Part shown: in pieces, positions 31,559 through 40,664 of the stretch
Layout: each line of letters opens with the position of its first letter
Position numbering within the stretch: the first letter of the stretch is position 1
Source: Sphingomonas endophytica
GTDB taxonomy: Bacteria; Pseudomonadota; Alphaproteobacteria; Sphingomonadales; Sphingomonadaceae
DNA length: 46,847 nucleotides
Reading direction: 5' to 3'
Assembly: GCF_001476895.1 (NCBI RefSeq)
Contig: NZ_LDTB01000056.1
Span: 1-46,847 of the forward strand
Translations under genes and position numbers: made by a program
The notes under the pieces: generated by a model
Told to the model about the DNA's origin: nothing
Databases searched by the model: none
Seen by the model: the letters and a program-made list of their open reading frames with translations, nothing else

Positions 31559-33886
31559 TCAGTTGCGCAACGGCTTGCCGGTCATCAACATGCTCTCGAC
31601 GCGCGCATGGGTGCGTTCGTCGTGCGCGCTTTCCATGAACGCGGCGCGTTCGAGATCCAGCAACTGCTGCTCGGTGACGGTATCGACCAGATCGGCCTCG
31701 CCCCCGGTCAGCACGTTGGCCAGCCGCCCGGCGACGACCTCGTCATAGGCGGTGGCCATGCCCTTGCGCCGGAAGTCGGCGACCGCGCCCGCCAGTCCGG
31801 TGCGCCCGCTGGCCCCCGGCAGGCGGTACGTCGGCGGCTCGGGCGAGCTATAGCCGTCGACCAGCGCCAGCGCTTTCGCCTTGGCATCGGCCAATAGCCG
31901 GTCGCGGTTCATCGTGATCCCGTCGCTCGGACGCAGGAACGCCATTTCCCTGGCCTGCGCCGCCGACCGCGACACCTGCGCGGTGGAAATCAGCTCGAAC
32001 GCCTTCATCACCGCCGGCATCGGCCCGCGCGGCATGCCCTTCGACTTGGCCAGCCGGTCGAGCAATTCGCCATGCCCGCCCCAGCCGGGCACCAGCCCGA
32101 CCCCGGCCTCGACCAGCCCGATATAGCTTTCGGCATGCGCCTGCACCGCGTCCGAATGGAGCAGCACCTCGCACCCGCCGCCCAGCGCCATGCCCGCCGG
32201 CGCACTCACCACCGGGAACGGCGCGTACTTCAGCGCCTTGAACGCCTGCTGCCCGCCGACGATCAATTTCTCGATCTCGCCCCACGCGCCCGCCTTCACC
32301 GCGAACAGCGCGAGTCCAAGGTTGGCGCCCGCCGAGAAATTACTGCCTTCGTTATAGATCACCAGCGCCTTGAAGCGCTCCTGCACGATCGGGATCGCCT
32401 GCTGGATCAGGCTCGCGACCTCACCGTCCAGCGCGTTCATCTTCGCGGTGAATTCCAGGCACAGCACGCCGTCGCCGACATCCCACAGCGCCGCCGACGC
32501 GCTCTTCGCCACCGGCTCCGACCGCCGCTTGACGTCCTCCAGCAACAACACGCCCTCGGGACGCGGCACGTCGTGATAATCGCCGTCCGCGCCCAGATAT
32601 TGCCGCACCCCGCCCTCGACGCGGTAGAAGGGCCGCTCGCCCGCCACATCGAGGATCGCAGGCACGTCGCGCCCGTCGGCACGCAGCCGCTCGGCCAGCT
32701 TGCCCGGCCCCAGCCGGTCGATCAGCTCGAACGGCCCGAACTTCCAGTTATAGCCGAGCTTCATCGCGTCATCGATCGCGACCACGTCGTCGGCGGCCTC
32801 GCCGACCAGCATTGCGGCATAGCTCAGCACATGGCCGAGGATCGTCCACGCATAATCGCCGACCTTGCCCGGCACCGTCACCAGCGCGGCGAGATCCTTC
32901 TCCGCCGCCGGGGACAGCGCTTCCGGCTTCGCCTCGGGCCGGTACTCACCCGTGGCCAGGTCGATCGCCAGCTTGGTGCGCTTGCCGTCCGCGCCCTTGT
33001 CGAGCCGGTAGAAACCGCCCTTGCCCTTGCGACCCGTGAATCCCTCCGCAATCATCCGGTCGACCAGCGGCAGCGGGCGCACCGTCGCGAAATACGGGTC
33101 ACCCTGCGGCAGCGTGTCCGACAGGCTCTTGGCGAGCAGCGGCATCAGATCGACGCCGACCAGATCGATCAGCGCGAAGATGCCCGTTTTCGGCACCCCC
33201 ATCGGCCGTCCGCCGATCTGGTCCGCCTCCTCGACGGTCAGGCCCTGATCGATCGCGGCATTCACCGCCACCGCCAGCCAGTAGGTCCCGATGCGGTTGG
33301 CGATGAACCCCGGCGTGTCCTTCGCGCGCACGATGCGCTTGCCCATGAAGCGATCGACGAACGCCTCGACCTTTTCCGCGACGCCCGCGTCGGTATCCGC
33401 CCCGCGCACGATCTCGACCAGCCGCATGTAGCGCGGCGGGTTGAAGAAGTGCGTGATGAGGAAGTCCTGCCGGAACTGCGCGCTGCGCCCCTCGACGAGC
33501 CGCTCCAGCGGGATCGTCGAGGTGTTCGACGACACCGCCGTCCCCGGTCGCTTCAGCTCTTCCAGCCTGGCATAGAGCGACTGCTTGATATCCAGCCGCT
33601 CGACGATCGCCTCGACGATCCAGTCGCATTCCGCGACCCGCGCCAGATGGTCGTCGATATTGCCGGTCTCGACCAGCTTCGCCGCCGCCTTCGACATGAA
33701 CGGCGCCGGCTCGGTCTTGAGCATCTTGGCGACCGCGCCCTTGGCCACCGCGTCACGATCCGCGCCGTCCTTGGCGGGGATATCGAGCAGCAGCACCGGC
33801 ACGCCCGCATTGGCGACCTGCGCGGCGATCCCGGCCCCCATCACGCCCGCGCCGATGACACAGACTTTTTTTACAGTGTCCGCCAT
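31559..33886 (-). CDS. 3-hydroxyacyl-CoA dehydrogenase/enoyl-CoA hydratase, FadN type
   Basis: A 775-residue multifunctional beta-oxidation enzyme. It has the FadN order (dehydrogenase first, hydratase last), the reverse of E. coli FadB. The NAD site GAGVMGAGIA is at 12-21, and SSNTSTIPLE and HFFNPPRYMRLVEIV mark the dehydrogenase. A second HCDH C-terminal domain lies near 190-430. From about residue 455 a crotonase fold carries YNEGSNFSAGANLG and GMALGGGCEVLLHSDA, the oxyanion-hole region. The start ATG at 33886 overlaps the thiolase stop by one base (TGATG), so the two are coupled. It should convert enoyl-CoA to 3-ketoacyl-CoA for the thiolase. Length agrees with Bacillus FadN (about 790). 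Confidence 0.93.
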   Translation of the reverse strand: MADTVKKVCVIGAGVMGAGIAAQVANAGVPVLLLDIPAKDGADRDAVAKGAVAKMLKTEPAPFMSKAAAKLVETGNIDDHLARVAECDWIVEAIVERLDIKQSLYARLEELKRPGTAVSSNTSTIPLERLVEGRSAQFRQDFLITHFFNPPRYMRLVEIVRGADTDAGVAEKVEAFVDRFMGKRIVRAKDTPGFIANRIGTYWLAVAVNAAIDQGLTVEEADQIGGRPMGVPKTGIFALIDLVGVDLMPLLAKSLSDTLPQGDPYFATVRPLPLVDRMIAEGFTGRKGKGGFYRLDKGADGKRTKLAIDLATGEYRPEAKPEALSPAAEKDLAALVTVPGKVGDYAWTILGHVLSYAAMLVGEAADDVVAIDDAMKLGYNWKFGPFELIDRLGPGKLAERLRADGRDVPAILDVAGERPFYRVEGGVRQYLGADGDYHDVPRPEGVLLLEDVKRRSEPVAKSASAALWDVGDGVLCLEFTAKMNALDGEVASLIQQAIPIVQERFKALVIYNEGSNFSAGANLGLALFAVKAGAWGEIEKLIVGGQQAFKALKYAPFPVVSAPAGMALGGGCEVLLHSDAVQAHAESYIGLVEAGVGLVPGWGGHGELLDRLAKSKGMPRGPMPAVMKAFELISTAQVSRSAAQAREMAFLRPSDGITMNRDRLLADAKAKALALVDGYSSPEPPTYRLPGASGRTGLAGAVADFRRKGMATAYDEVVAGRLANVLTGGEADLVDTVTEQQLLDLERAAFMESAHDERTHARVESMLMTGKPLRN

Positions 33887-35022
33887 CACACGCGCTCCAG
33901 CACGGTGGCGATGCCCTGCCCGCCGCCGATGCACTGCGTCGCCAACGCGTAGCGCTTGCCTTCGCGCGCCAGCAGCGCCGCCGCCTTGCCGACGATCCGC
34001 GCGCCGGTCGCGCCCAGCGGGTGCCCGATCGCGATCGCGCCGCCGTCGAGGTTGATCGTCTCTTCCTTCAGGCCGAGATCGCGGATGCACGCGATCGCCT
34101 GGCTCGCGAACGCCTCGTTGATCTCGACCACGTCCAGATCGCTCGCCGAAATCCCGGCGCGCTCCAGCGCCTTTCTGGATGCGCCGATCGGCCCCAGCCC
34201 CATCGTTTCGGGATCGCAACCCGATACGCTGATCGCCTTGATCTTCGCGAGGATCGGCAGGCCGTGCTTCCTGGCGAACTCCTCCGACGTCACCAGCACC
34301 GCGCTCGCGCCGTCGGTCAGCGGCGAGGATGTCCCCGCCGTCACCGACCCGTCCTGAGAGAAAGCCGGCTTCAGCCCCGCCAGCGCCTCGACGGTGGTGT
34401 CGGGGCGCAACGTCCCGTCCTGATCGACCACGCCCGCCTTCGACTGGATCGGCACGATCTCATCGGCCAGCCGCCCGTCGGCACGCGCCGCCCCGGCCTT
34501 CTGCTGGCTCTTCACCGCGAACGCTTCCTGCTCGGCGCGGGTGATCTGATACTTCTCCGCGACGTTCTCGGCGGTCTGGCCCATGCCCATATAGGCGCCC
34601 GCGCTCTTGGCGGCGAGGTCGGGATTGGGCAGCGGGTTGTACCCGCCCATCGGCACGCGGCTCATCGATTCCAGCCCAGCGCAGATATACGCCTCGCCCG
34701 CGCCGACCGCGATCTGCCCCATGGCGATATGGATCGCGCTCATCGACGATCCGCAGAAACGGTTGACGGTCATGCCCCCCACCGACAGCGGCAGATCGGC
34801 GAGCAGCCCGATCATCCGCGCGACGTTCAAGCCCTGCTCGCCCTCCGGGAAGGCGCAGCCCAGCACGATATCCTCGATCAGGCTGGCATCGACCCCGGTC
34901 TTCTCGATCAGCCCGCGGATCGTCTGCGCCGCCAGATCGTCCGGCCGTACCCGCGCCAGCGCGCCCTTCCCCGCCAGATGGAACGGCGAACGGGCGTAAC
35001 CCGCAATCACGACTTCGGTCAT
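33886..35022 (-). CDS. Acetyl-CoA C-acyltransferase (thiolase)
   Basis: A 378-residue thiolase that cleaves 3-ketoacyl-CoA with CoA. Catalytic residues are all visible: nucleophile Cys90 in NRFCGSSMSAI, His334 in GGAIAIGHPLGATGAR and Cys364 in TQCIGGGQG. The NEAFA motif is also present. It is the first gene of the operon with the FadN-type enzyme (1-bp overlap), and the FadL-like porin follows. Degradative thiolase is more likely than biosynthetic because of this context. The upstream region has a sigma-70-like promoter (TTGACG at 35072-35067, GATCAT at 35049-35044) overlapped by an ACGT-N2-ACGT operator resembling LiuR sites. Confidence 0.94.
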   Translation of the reverse strand: MTEVVIAGYARSPFHLAGKGALARVRPDDLAAQTIRGLIEKTGVDASLIEDIVLGCAFPEGEQGLNVARMIGLLADLPLSVGGMTVNRFCGSSMSAIHIAMGQIAVGAGEAYICAGLESMSRVPMGGYNPLPNPDLAAKSAGAYMGMGQTAENVAEKYQITRAEQEAFAVKSQQKAGAARADGRLADEIVPIQSKAGVVDQDGTLRPDTTVEALAGLKPAFSQDGSVTAGTSSPLTDGASAVLVTSEEFARKHGLPILAKIKAISVSGCDPETMGLGPIGASRKALERAGISASDLDVVEINEAFASQAIACIRDLGLKEETINLDGGAIAIGHPLGATGARIVGKAAALLAREGKRYALATQCIGGGQGIATVLERV

Positions 35023-35061
35023 CGCATTCAGCCTCTCGATTGGATGATCTGATTGCCTGCC

Positions 35062-35077
35062 GTTTACGTCAACGTCA
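35062..35077 (-). promoter_or_regulatory. LiuR-like operator over the thiolase promoter
   Basis: GTTTACGTCAACGTCA (plus-strand reading) contains ACGT-CA-ACGT. It resembles the motif described for LiuR, a MerR-family regulator of branched-chain amino acid and fatty-acid breakdown in other proteobacteria. It overlaps the candidate -35 (TTGACG on the minus strand), 40-55 nt upstream of the thiolase start. The regulator itself is not in this window, so the assignment is inference. Confidence 0.42.
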
Positions 35078-35135
35078 TTTGTGGCTCAAGGGAATTTCGC
35101 GCGGATCCGCTCCGCACCCGCATCCACGGACGGTC

Positions 35136-35840
35136 CTAACGCAGCCTTCCCGACAGCCACGGGCGCACGACCAGTCCGTTGAGATCGATTGCGGCATGGA
35201 CCAGCATCGCGACCCACAAATGCCCGGAAAGAAGGTAGATGAGCGTCAGCAACACGCCCGCCAACAATGTGCCCGCAATACCGGGCACGCCCTGATAGCG
35301 ATGCGCATAGCCGAACAGGACGGTCGCCACGACGAACCCCGCCACCGCCGAGCCGCTCAGTTGCGCGATCAGCAACGGCAGCAGCAGTCGAAAGAACACT
35401 TCCTCGGTCACGCCCGCCTCGACCGCCAGCAGCACGCCCCAGCCGAGTTCCGCACGCCGCACCGGGGTCACCGCGCGCAGGTCGCCCAGCGCCACGCGTC
35501 GCCCGCGCCGCTCCAGCACCGCCGCGATGATCGCCCCCGCCAGTGCGCCGAGCGCGAGCGGCTGCCACGACGGCTGCCCGATCCAGCGGACGGCCATTGC
35601 CCGCGCGGCACCGAACTCGGGCGGGAAGGCCACGACCGTCCCCAGCCGCCCACCCGCCGCGAGCAGCACCACCGCCACCATGCCGAAATGCACCAGCGAC
35701 CGCAGCGCCAACCGCGCGAAATGCCGGTGCCGCACCGCGCCGGAGGCCCCCTCCGCCGGACGTGGCCAATACCCCCAACGCGCGCCATGCAGCAACAGCG
35801 CGAGACTGGCCAGCGCGACCGTCAGCGCCGCCGCCGCCAT
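35136..35840 (-). CDS. CPBP family intramembrane glutamic endopeptidase
   Basis: A 234-residue polytopic membrane protein of the CPBP (Abi, CaaX protease-like) family. Motif 1 is EEVFFR with Glu146 and Glu147; motif 2 is the FGYAHRY segment; the C-terminal LVHAAIDLNG supplies the last His/Asn motif. These make up the expected intramembrane active site. ATG 35840 is preferred; a GTG at 35843 is immediately upstream. The gene begins 13 bp after the glpX stop on the same strand and may be co-transcribed with it. Substrates of bacterial CPBP proteins are mostly unknown. Confidence 0.85.
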   Translation of the reverse strand: MAAAALTVALASLALLLHGARWGYWPRPAEGASGAVRHRHFARLALRSLVHFGMVAVVLLAAGGRLGTVVAFPPEFGAARAMAVRWIGQPSWQPLALGALAGAIIAAVLERRGRRVALGDLRAVTPVRRAELGWGVLLAVEAGVTEEVFFRLLLPLLIAQLSGSAVAGFVVATVLFGYAHRYQGVPGIAGTLLAGVLLTLIYLLSGHLWVAMLVHAAIDLNGLVVRPWLSGRLR

Positions 35841-35853
35841 CACGTCGCCACGA

Positions 35854-36819
35854 TCACTGGTCGAGGCGATGCTCGCCCTTCACCCAGCGCACCGTGCCCG
35901 ACGAAGCGCGCATCACCACGCTCTCCGTCGTCATCTTGCCGCCGTGGCGCTTCACGCCCTCCAGCAGCGAGCCATCGGTCACGCCGGTCGCCGCGAAGAT
36001 GCAATCGCCCTTCGCCAGCTCCTTCAGGTCGTACTGACGGTCGAGATCCTCGATCCCCCATTTGCGGGCGCGGGCGCGTTCGTCGTCGTTGCGGAACAGC
36101 AGCCGCCCCTTGAACTGTCCGCCGACGCAGCGCAGCGCCGCGCACGCCAGCACGCCCTCCGGCGCGCCGCCCGATCCCATATAGACGTCGATCGTCGTGT
36201 CCGGGTCGCTGGTCGCGATCACCCCCGCGACGTCGCCGTCGCCGATCAGCACCACGCCGCAGCCGATCCCGCGCAGCTCCGCGATCAACGCCTCGTGGCG
36301 CGGACGGTCGAGCACGCAGGCGATGATGTCCTTCGGCTGGACGCCCTTGGCGGCGGCGATCGCCCGGACGTTCTCGGTCGGCGTGCGATCGAGATCGATC
36401 ACCCCGGCGGGCAGCCCCGGCCCGACCGCCAGCTTGTCCATATAGACGTCCGGCGCGTTCAGCAGCCCGCCCGCCTCGGCGATCGCCAGCACCGCCAGGC
36501 TGTTCGGGCCCGACTTGGCGCAGATCGTCGTCCCTTCCAGCGGATCGAGCGCGATATCGATCGCCGGGCCGTTGCCGGTGCCGACCTTCTCGCCGATGTA
36601 CAGCATCGGCGCCTCGTCGCGCTCGCCCTCGCCGATCACGACCGTGCCGTCCATGTCGAGTTCGTTGAGCGCGGCGCGCATCGCCTCGACCGCTGCGGCG
36701 TCCGCCGCCTTCTCGTCCCCGCGCCCGGTCAGCGTCGAGGCGGCGATCGCCGCAGCCTCCGTCACGCGCACCATTTCCAGCACGAGCACACGGTCGAGAA
36801 CCTTGCTGGCGGTCGGCAT
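35854..36819 (-). CDS. glpX: Class II fructose-1,6-bisphosphatase
   Basis: A 321-residue GlpX phosphatase that removes the 1-phosphate of fructose-1,6-bisphosphate in gluconeogenesis; in many alphaproteobacteria it is the main FBPase. Metal and substrate motifs include VVIGEGERDEAPMLYIGE, DIALDPLEGTTICA and GSGGAPEGVLACAALRCVGG. The length is normal for the family. The start at 36819 gives MPTASKVLDRVLVLEMVRVTE. The upstream region is locally AT-rich (36880-36902) before a REPIN-like repeat. It is probably followed by co-transcription of the CPBP gene. Confidence 0.95.
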   Translation of the reverse strand: MPTASKVLDRVLVLEMVRVTEAAAIAASTLTGRGDEKAADAAAVEAMRAALNELDMDGTVVIGEGERDEAPMLYIGEKVGTGNGPAIDIALDPLEGTTICAKSGPNSLAVLAIAEAGGLLNAPDVYMDKLAVGPGLPAGVIDLDRTPTENVRAIAAAKGVQPKDIIACVLDRPRHEALIAELRGIGCGVVLIGDGDVAGVIATSDPDTTIDVYMGSGGAPEGVLACAALRCVGGQFKGRLLFRNDDERARARKWGIEDLDRQYDLKELAKGDCIFAATGVTDGSLLEGVKRHGGKMTTESVVMRASSGTVRWVKGEHRLDQ

Positions 36820-36936
36820 ATCGGCGTCCTTTTCCTGTCCTGCGGCACGGATAGGCGGCTGACGTTACGCTGTCGAGGCATTTTGTTTTACATGTTATAC
36901 ACGACGGTCCAATGTGGCGCGCACGCAATTACCTTC

Positions 36937-37029
36937 CGTCACCCCGGCGAAGGCCGGGGTCCAGCGACCCGCAAGCGCGTCGACGTCGGCTCTTGCGGAT
37001 ACATGGATCCCGGCCTGCGCCGGGATGAC
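36937..37029. repeat. REPIN-like inverted pair of palindromes (CACCCCGGCG type)
   Basis: Two hairpin-forming units in opposite orientation: CGTCACCCCGGCGAAGGC then CGGGGTCCAG on the left, and TGGATCCCGGCCTGCGCC then GGGATGAC on the right, about 40 nt apart. Layout and flanks match the element at 38621-38714. It lies between glpX and dapD and may shape the dapD mRNA 3' end. Confidence 0.72.
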
Positions 37030-37044
37030 AGACGTTCTACCCGA

Positions 37045-37872
37045 TCAATCCCGCAACAGGTCGTTGATGCTGGTCTTGCTGCGCGTCTGCGCATCCACCC
37101 GCTTGACGATCACCGCGCAATACAGCGCCGGCTTGCCCTCGCCGCCGCCGATCGAGCCCGGCACCACCACCGCATAGGGCGGCACCTCGCCACGGAACGT
37201 CTCGCCCGTCTCGCGATCGATGATCTTGGTCGATGCGCCCAGATAGACACCCATCGACAGGACCGCGCCCTCGCCGACGCGCACGCCCTCGGCGACCTCG
37301 GCGCGCGCGCCGATGAACGCGCCGTCGCCGATGATGACCGGATCGGCCTGCAACGGCTCCAGCACGCCGCCGATTCCCGCGCCGCCCGACAGGTGGACGT
37401 TCTTGCCGATCTGCGCGCAGCTGCCGACGGTCGCCCAGGTGTCGACCATCGTGCCCTCACCGACATGGGCGCCGATGTTGACGAAGCTCGGCATCAGGAT
37501 CGCGCCCTTGCCCACGAACGCCCCGCGCCGCACCACGCTGCCCGGAACCGCGCGGAAGCCGGCGGTGCGGAACTCGGCCTCGCTCCACCCCGAGAACTTG
37601 CTCGGCACCTTGTCGAACCAGTGGCCCGCGCCCGGCCCGTTGTCGATCAGCGCATTGTCGTTCAGCCGGAAGCTGAGCAGCACCGCCTTCTTCAGCCACT
37701 GATTGACGCGCCAGCCGCCCGCCCCATCCGGCTCGGCAACGCGCGCCTGCCCGGCGTCGAGCAGCGCCAGCGCGCGATCGACCGCGACGCGCACCTCACC
37801 CCCGGTGGTCAGTCCCAGCTCGGCGCGGTTCTCCCACGCGGCGTCGATCGTGGCGGAAAGCTCGGCGGTCAT
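37045..37872 (-). CDS. dapD: 2,3,4,5-tetrahydropyridine-2,6-dicarboxylate N-succinyltransferase
   Basis: A 275-residue enzyme of the succinylase branch of lysine and diaminopimelate synthesis, using succinyl-CoA on tetrahydrodipicolinate. An alpha-helical N-terminal domain (1-100) precedes hexapeptide repeats of a left-handed beta-helix ([20 protein letters not shown], then [20 protein letters not shown]). [19 protein letters not shown], a DapD hallmark, follows. The start ATG at 37872 overlaps the HAD gene stop (ATGA), so it is coupled to that gene. Length and motifs are typical. Confidence 0.96.
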   Translation of the reverse strand: MTAELSATIDAAWENRAELGLTTGGEVRVAVDRALALLDAGQARVAEPDGAGGWRVNQWLKKAVLLSFRLNDNALIDNGPGAGHWFDKVPSKFSGWSEAEFRTAGFRAVPGSVVRRGAFVGKGAILMPSFVNIGAHVGEGTMVDTWATVGSCAQIGKNVHLSGGAGIGGVLEPLQADPVIIGDGAFIGARAEVAEGVRVGEGAVLSMGVYLGASTKIIDRETGETFRGEVPPYAVVVPGSIGGGEGKPALYCAVIVKRVDAQTRSKTSINDLLRD

Positions 37873-38534
37873 TGGTCCTCCAACAGGGATTGGACCCACG
37901 CGGTGACGTCGGTCACGCGGTGGTCGACATAGGATCGGTCGGCGTCGTGGTCCTGCTCGGACCCGTTGTCCACCCAGACGGTGGTCATCCCGATCGCCTT
38001 GGCGGGTTTCAGGTTGCGCGCCATGTCCTCGACGAACAGCGCGCGGGTCGGCGCGATATCGAATGCGGTGCACAGCCCCACATAGGCGCTGGCGGCGGGC
38101 TTGGGCGTCAGGTCCATCGCGACGATGTCGTGCACCGCCTCGAAACTCTGCCCCAGCCCCAGCCGCTCCAGCACCTTCAGCGCATAGGGCCGGTCGCCGT
38201 TGGTGAAGACCAGTTTGCGCCCCGGCAGCTGCGCCAGCCCGGCGGCGAGCGGGGCGTTTTCCTCCAGCGCGTCCATTTCGATATCGTGGACGTACGCCAG
38301 GAAGGCGTGCGGATCGACGTCATGATCGGCCATCAGCCCGGCGAGCGTCGTGCCGTGGCCGAGGAAATATTCCTTCTGGATGCGCCGCGCCTCGACCGGA
38401 TCGACGCTCAGGAAGTCGGCGATGAACGCGGTCATCCGGCGATCGATATGCGCGAACAGATCGGCGCGCGCCGGATAGAGCGTGTTGTCGAGATCGAAGA
38501 TCCACGTATCGACGTGCGCGAAGTCGGGCTGCAT
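37869..38534 (-). CDS. HAD-family pyrimidine 5'-nucleotidase
   Basis: A 221-residue haloacid dehalogenase-fold phosphatase. Motif I is FDLDNTLYP with nucleophile Asp14 and Asp16; motif II VFTNGD; motif III Lys in [10 protein letters not shown]; motif [14 protein letters not shown]. The pattern agrees with pyrimidine 5'-nucleotidase (TIGR01993-like) proteins that dephosphorylate UMP or [17 protein letters not shown] at 38534 is the usual start; an in-frame ATG at 38570 lies in repeat-flanked sequence. Neither has a strong ribosome site. It is coupled to dapD by a 4-bp overlap. Confidence 0.87.
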   Translation of the reverse strand: MQPDFAHVDTWIFDLDNTLYPARADLFAHIDRRMTAFIADFLSVDPVEARRIQKEYFLGHGTTLAGLMADHDVDPHAFLAYVHDIEMDALEENAPLAAGLAQLPGRKLVFTNGDRPYALKVLERLGLGQSFEAVHDIVAMDLTPKPAASAYVGLCTAFDIAPTRALFVEDMARNLKPAKAIGMTTVWVDNGSEQDHDADRSYVDHRVTDVTAWVQSLLEDQ

Positions 38535-38620
38535 GGCCGCGCGTCTAGAGACTTTGAATGGGCACGTCATCCCCGCCGCTGCTCCGTCATTCCGCGCCCT
38601 ACGCCTGCCGCTCCCTTCTT

Positions 38621-38714
38621 CGTCATTCCCGCGAAGGCGGGAATCCAGAACCTCTGACCTTGCGACCCTTGCGAAGACCTGCGCGTCTGGATTCCCGCCT
38701 GCGCGGGAATGACG
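38621..38714. repeat. REPIN-like inverted pair of palindromes (CATTCCCGCG type)
   Basis: The left unit starts CGTCATTCCCGCGAAGGCGG (38621) and ends GAATCCAG. The right unit is CTGGATTCCCGCCTGCGCGG then GAATGACG (to 38714). They are inverse copies over 28 nt with one mismatch, and each forms its own small hairpin (TTCCCGC/GCGGGAA). This two-unit layout defines REPINs in other bacteria. It lies in the 320-bp gap between the divergent HAD and LLM genes, which holds no other supported gene. Confidence 0.78.
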
Positions 38715-38761
38715 AAAGACGGCGGGAATGACGAAAGACGGCGGGAATGACGGACGACGGC
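38705..38761 (+). repeat. 19-bp tandem repeat, three copies, grown from the repeat edge
   Basis: GGGAATGACGAAAGACGGC occurs exactly at 38705-38723 and 38724-38742, and with two changes at 38743-38761. The first six bases are the end of the adjacent REPIN arm, so the tandem array appears to have expanded from it. Confidence 0.8.
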
Positions 38762-38854
38762 GAGTGTGACGAATATCGTCGACAAACCCAGCCTATCGCG
38801 CGCGATAGCACACCGTTGCTGGCGCTAACCCACCCCCGTCCCCACCTTTCGCTC

Positions 38855-39853
38855 ATGACCCTCTATTCCCTCCTCGACCTCGTCCCCGTCACCGAAGGTG
38901 GATCGGTCGCGCAATCGCTCGCCCATGCCGCCGATCTCGCCGCCCATGCCGAGGCGCTCGGCTTCCACCGCTATTGGGTGGCGGAGCATCACGGCATGAC
39001 CGGCATCGCCTCCGCCGCGACCGCCGTGGTGATCGCGCATGTCGGCCATGCGACGAAGCATATCCGCATCGGCGCGGGCGGGATCATGCTGCCCAATTCC
39101 GCCCCGCTCCAGATCGCCGAGCAGTTCGGCACGCTCGACGCGCTGTTTCCCGGACGCATCGACCTCGGGCTCGGCCGCGCGCCCGGCTCGGACCAGCGCG
39201 TCGCCCATGCGCTGCGCCGGAACCTGAACAGCGACGCCAACGAATTTCCGCGCGATGTCGTGGAGTTGCAGAGCTATTTCGCCGATGACGGCCGCACCGG
39301 CATCACCGCCACCCCCGGCGCGGGCGCGAAGCCGGAAATGTGGATCCTTGGCTCCAGCCTGTTCGGCGCGCAACTCGCCGCGATGCTGGGGCTCCCCTAT
39401 GCCTTCGCCTCGCACTTCGCGCCCGACGCGCTCGATCAGGCGCTCGACATCTACCGCCGCGACTTCCGCCCCTCGCCGACGCTGGCCAAGCCCTATGCCA
39501 TGGCCGGCTTCAACGTCTTCGCCGCCGACACGCGCGAGGAAGCGGAATTGCTCGCCAGTTCGCAGCAGCAGCAGTTCGTGGCGCTGCGCACCGGCAATCC
39601 GGGGCGGATGAAGCCGCCCGTCCCCGGCTATCGCGCCTCGCTCCCGCCGCAACATGCCGCGATCCTCGACCATGCGCTGTCGGCCAGCGCGATCGGGACG
39701 CGCGACGACGTGGCGCGCGGGATCGCGGCATTCGTCGCGCGGACCGGCGTGGACGAGCTGATGCTGACCAGCGCCGTGTACGACCACCAGGCGCGCCGCC
39801 ACTCGATCGCGCTCGCGGCGGAGGCGATGCAGGGGATGAAGCTGGCGGCGTGA
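38855..39853 (+). CDS. LLM-class flavin-dependent oxidoreductase
   Basis: A 332-residue luciferase-like monooxygenase-fold protein. Typical segments are [49 protein letters not shown] and the C-terminal [19 protein letters not shown]. These match the single-subunit LLM group (MsnO8/YhbW type) that uses reduced FMN. The start at 38855 ([12 protein letters not shown]) fits the family; earlier in-frame ATGs lie in the repeats. Substrate unknown. It stands alone, with a REPIN-like element on each side. Confidence 0.92.
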   Translation: MTLYSLLDLVPVTEGGSVAQSLAHAADLAAHAEALGFHRYWVAEHHGMTGIASAATAVVIAHVGHATKHIRIGAGGIMLPNSAPLQIAEQFGTLDALFPGRIDLGLGRAPGSDQRVAHALRRNLNSDANEFPRDVVELQSYFADDGRTGITATPGAGAKPEMWILGSSLFGAQLAAMLGLPYAFASHFAPDALDQALDIYRRDFRPSPTLAKPYAMAGFNVFAADTREEAELLASSQQQQFVALRTGNPGRMKPPVPGYRASLPPQHAAILDHALSASAIGTRDDVARGIAAFVARTGVDELMLTSAVYDHQARRHSIALAAEAMQGMKLAA

Positions 39854-39866
39854 TTCAATCTACCGA

Positions 39867-40081
39867 CGTCACCCCAGCGAAGCCGGGGTGTCGAAAGATT
39901 ACCGACAGCAAACCGCCTGGGGGCGCTGCCGCTCCATCAAGACCCCACCGTCGCCCCTGCGCAGGCAGGGGCCCATGTCTGTATCGTACCGAGAATCAAC
40001 GGCGACGCCTCTCGTCGCTCGTGTGTCGAACACACCGACAAACGCGACAGCAATAGACCCCTGCCTCCGCAGGGACGACCG
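39867..40081. repeat. Degenerate repeat cluster with a large inverted pair
   Basis: CGTCACCCCAGCGAAGCCGG (39867 on) resembles one half of the element at 36937. Then CGTCGCCCCTGCGCAGGCAG (39949-39982 arm) and ACAGCAATAGACCCCTGCCT (40047-40080 arm) are inverse copies over about 34 nt with several mismatches. A further GCCTGCGCAGAGGCGAC trace lies near 40120. These fill most of the 334-bp gap between the LLM gene and purE; no gene is supported in it. Confidence 0.6.
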
Positions 40082-40152
40082 CAAGGCAATATTGCCGATC
40101 GCGCGACTTCGAGCCCGCCTGCGCAGAGGCGACATCAGGTGAACTTTGCCGA

Positions 40153-40180
40153 TTGCCCTCCCCGCCCCCTCCGGCTAACC
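40153..40180 (+). promoter_or_regulatory. Candidate purE promoter giving a leaderless mRNA
   Basis: TTGCCC (40153-40158), 16 nt, CTAACC (40175-40180) would start transcription at or within a few bases of the purE ATG at 40188. purE has no ribosome site, which is consistent with leaderless translation. The match is moderate. Confidence 0.3.
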
Positions 40181-40187
40181 GCGCCCG

Positions 40188-40660
<473 letters not shown>

Positions 40661-40664
<4 letters not shown>

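Noticed and set aside
38621..38761. Repeats considered as a CRISPR array
   Set aside because: Repeat units are directly adjacent, without unique spacers, and derive from a palindromic element; no cas genes nearby.
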